A DNA stretch of 64,000 bases from Chryseobacterium sp. ISL-6 (GTDB lineage: Bacteria; Bacteroidota; Bacteroidia; Flavobacteriales; Weeksellaceae), in contig NZ_JAGGPT010000003.1 of the NCBI RefSeq assembly GCF_018613715.1, positions 177,557 to 241,556 of the forward strand. The letters are read 5' to 3'. Shown here one piece after another: positions 62,553-64,000 of this stretch. The position numbers and the translations under genes are program-made. Under the pieces are notes generated by a model, which saw only the letters and a program-made list of their open reading frames with translations, did no database searches and was not told the origin of the DNA. The stretch's first letter is position 1. Each line of letters starts with the position of its first letter.

Positions 62553-63578
62553 TTATTTTACAGGATATTTCTGATTCAAAGCTTGCAATATGGCCCATGT
62601 TTCGGCATCCATAATTCCATCATAGTTTTGTGGACGGAAATGATACTGAAAGGCTTCAATTGTTTTTTTTGTCGCATCATCCCATACTCCACTCAACTCT
62701 ATTCCATATCCAAATTTCTGAAATGCTGTCTGAATTAAAAAGATAAATGAAGCTTCATTGTATCGAGTCTGGAAATCAAGTTGCGCTAATTCAAAGATAC
62801 TTTGTTTTGCTGCCTCATCATACCACATTCCTATCTGATATTCGTCATATAGTTTTTTCCATGGAAACATTGGTCCCGGATCCTGCTTTCTTGTGGGCGC
62901 AATATCGGAATGCGCCAATACATTGGTTGCAGGAATCTGATATCTAACCACAATATCTTTTGCTAAAGCAGCAACCTTTCTTACCTGTTCATCACTAAAT
63001 GGTGCAAAAGTTCTTTTCCCTGTAGCATCAGTTGTATATCCCATGTTGACGATTTCAACTCCAATTGAGTTATCATTCAGATTTTTGTCACTTCTCCAAG
63101 AGCTTATTCCGGCATGATAAGCACGTTTATTTTCATCTACCAATTGATAGATCTCATTATCTCCGGTATTATTAACCAAATAGTGAGCACTTACAGTCTG
63201 CTGTGTTAGAACCATGATCGATTTATCGTCCGGTAAAGCCGTATAATGCAGTATTAAATATTTTTGTCTGAAATTTTGAGCAACAGCCGGAAAGTATGTT
63301 TTTACAACCTTATATCCTCCAGGTTTTGCAGAGACAATTGAACCGTAGCTAGCCGTATTATCATTCTTCGTTGGATCGGCGATATTGGTGGTGAAAAATT
63401 CTACCCCGCGGTCATTGGTAATTTGTGGTTTTGGCTTTTCAGTAGCAGGTGTTTTTACTACCGTTTTTGGTTGTGTCACTGGATTTTTTGGTTTGTATGT
63501 ACTTTTCTTAACATTCTTTTGAGGGGTACAAGAAAAAACAAAAGCACTTAATCCGATGATATATAATGTTTTACGCAT
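62553..63578 (-). CDS. N-acetylmuramoyl-L-alanine amidase (Ami_2) lipoprotein with peptidoglycan-binding domain
   Basis: A 341-residue lipoprotein (LSAFVFSC). A Lys/Pro-rich linker leads to an Ami_2 domain with zinc ligands in LILHYTALPDD (His), HAGISSWR (His) and AHSDIAPTRKQDPG (His). A PG_binding_1 domain follows near the C-terminus (GIELSGVWDDATKKTIEAFQ, quoted in part). It cleaves the MurNAc-L-Ala bond and acts in cell-wall recycling or remodelling. Confidence 0.93.
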   Translation of the reverse strand: MRKTLYIIGLSAFVFSCTPQKNVKKSTYKPKNPVTQPKTVVKTPATEKPKPQITNDRGVEFFTTNIADPTKNDNTASYGSIVSAKPGGYKVVKTYFPAVAQNFRQKYLILHYTALPDDKSIMVLTQQTVSAHYLVNNTGDNEIYQLVDENKRAYHAGISSWRSDKNLNDNSIGVEIVNMGYTTDATGKRTFAPFSDEQVRKVAALAKDIVVRYQIPATNVLAHSDIAPTRKQDPGPMFPWKKLYDEYQIGMWYDEAAKQSIFELAQLDFQTRYNEASFIFLIQTAFQKFGYGIELSGVWDDATKKTIEAFQYHFRPQNYDGIMDAETWAILQALNQKYPVK

Positions 63579-63608
63579 TAGTCGAAATTTTTAATCATTT
63601 ATTACCCT

Positions 63609-63616
63609 CAAAAATA
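63609..63616 (-). promoter_or_regulatory. Candidate -7 element (TATTTTTG) for the amidase gene
   Basis: TAnnTTTG match on the minus strand, 30 bp upstream of the start. Confidence 0.4.
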
Positions 63617-63638
63617 CGTAAAATTTTCTTGAAATTTA

Positions 63639-63670
63639 TTTGGTAAATAAAGAAATCTATTCTATATTTG
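63639..63670 (+). promoter_or_regulatory. Strong promoter of the tRNA cluster
   Basis: TTTG (63639-63642) and TATATTTG (63663-63670) at a 20 bp spacing fit the Bacteroidetes housekeeping sigma consensus in both elements. Confidence 0.8.
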
Positions 63671-63715
63671 CACTCGCAATAACGGAACAACGATCATTCA
63701 AAAAACGTTATAACA

Positions 63716-63802
63716 GGAGAGTTGCCTGAGAGGCCGAAAGGACATGTTTGCTAAACATGCGTACTGGAAACGGTACCAAGGGTTCGAATCCCTTACTCTC
63801 CG
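63716..63802 (+). tRNA. tRNA-Ser (GCT)
   Basis: An 87-base class II tRNA with acceptor GGAGAGT/ACTCTCC, an extra arm and anticodon loop TTGCTAA (GCT). CCA not encoded. Confidence 0.95.
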
Positions 63803-63815
63803 CGACTATCATTTT

Positions 63816-63890
63816 CGGGGCGTAGCGTAGTCCGGTCATCGCGCCTGGTTTGGGACCAGGAGGTCGCAGGTTCGAATCCTGCCGCCCCGA
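63816..63890 (+). tRNA. tRNA-Pro (TGG)
   Basis: Acceptor CGGGGCG/CGCCCCG and anticodon loop TTTGGGA (TGG). A T-run follows, but the next tRNA is likely read through from the same promoter. Confidence 0.93.
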
Positions 63891-63937
63891 CTTTTTTTTA
63901 ACGCGCTTATAGACTAAGCGAGAATCAACTTTTTAAT

Positions 63938-64000
63938 GGGTGCGTAGCTCAGCTGGATAGAGCATCTGCCTTCTAAGCAGACGGTCAAAGGTTCGAATCC
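63938..64000 (+). tRNA. tRNA-Arg (TCT), truncated by window end
   Basis: GGGTGCG acceptor strand, D-arm and anticodon loop CTTCTAA (TCT) are visible. The T-arm is cut at the edge. Confidence 0.85.

Overview
The window comes from the chromosome of an AT-rich member of the Flavobacteriia, most likely Chryseobacterium or a close relative in the Weeksellaceae. The evidence is the Bacteroidetes-type promoters (TAnnTTTG at the -7 position), weak or absent Shine-Dalgarno sites, lipoproteins with Asp/Glu-rich surface-export-like tags, and typical families (GSCFA, WbqC-like, DUF5683, Haem_bd/P460, LytTR). Most genes are ordinary core or near-core genes on short transcripts, many ended by clear hairpin terminators. 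There is no integrase, transposase, rRNA or CRISPR array.

Layout. 0-18.7 kb: the tail of a vWA-like protein, an FAD oxidoreductase, a divergent MFS transporter/AraC pair, lipA, an ECF-type sigma factor, tyrS, a two-component system flanked by two related lipoproteins, an esterase, a PDZ aspartyl protease, an L,D-transpeptidase, and a haem-binding/P460 pair divergent from a membrane-bound LytTR regulator. 18.7-26.1 kb: three tRNA-Asp genes, trxA, then a tight six-gene operon (UbiA-like, DprE1-like, DprE2-like, HAD phosphatase, PrcB-like lipoprotein, cysteine desulfurase), then an OmpA lipoprotein and a lipocalin. The first four genes look like a complete polyprenyl-phosphoryl-arabinose donor pathway. 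26.2-34.4 kb: a conserved reverse-strand block (tonB, parA, parB, DUF5683, dapB, lepB, WbqC-like, subtilase). 34.8-39.2 kb: a three-gene forward cassette of two related large proteins of unknown function followed by a peptidoglycan-binding N-acetylmuramidase, none with a signal peptide.

39.5-55.3 kb: purA, a monoglyceride-lipase-like hydrolase, an ABC-F ATPase, hpt-adk-obgE, a decayed outer-membrane barrel gene, an RhlE-like helicase with a long leader, tatD, DUF4269, GSCFA, a polyprenyl synthase, a PiT phosphate transporter with its DUF47 partner, and a DeaD-like helicase. 55.9-61.0 kb: DUF2461 and a small glycan cluster (FkbM methyltransferase, flippase, two glycosyltransferases). 61.1-64.0 kb: aspA, a lipoprotein amidase, and a tRNA cluster (Ser, Pro, Arg) cut by the window end.

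Best candidate for an undescribed system: the cassette at 34831-39227. The two large proteins share a W-x-N-x-N-F module and a C-terminal IG-x2-C-x3-PK-x-P motif; in the second protein a proline-rich linker and a beta-sandwich-like domain are inserted between the two. A cytoplasmic-looking cell-wall hydrolase completes the set. Second in interest is the four-gene arabinose-donor module, whose DprE1-like enzyme carries Ala where Mycobacterium tuberculosis DprE1 has Cys387.
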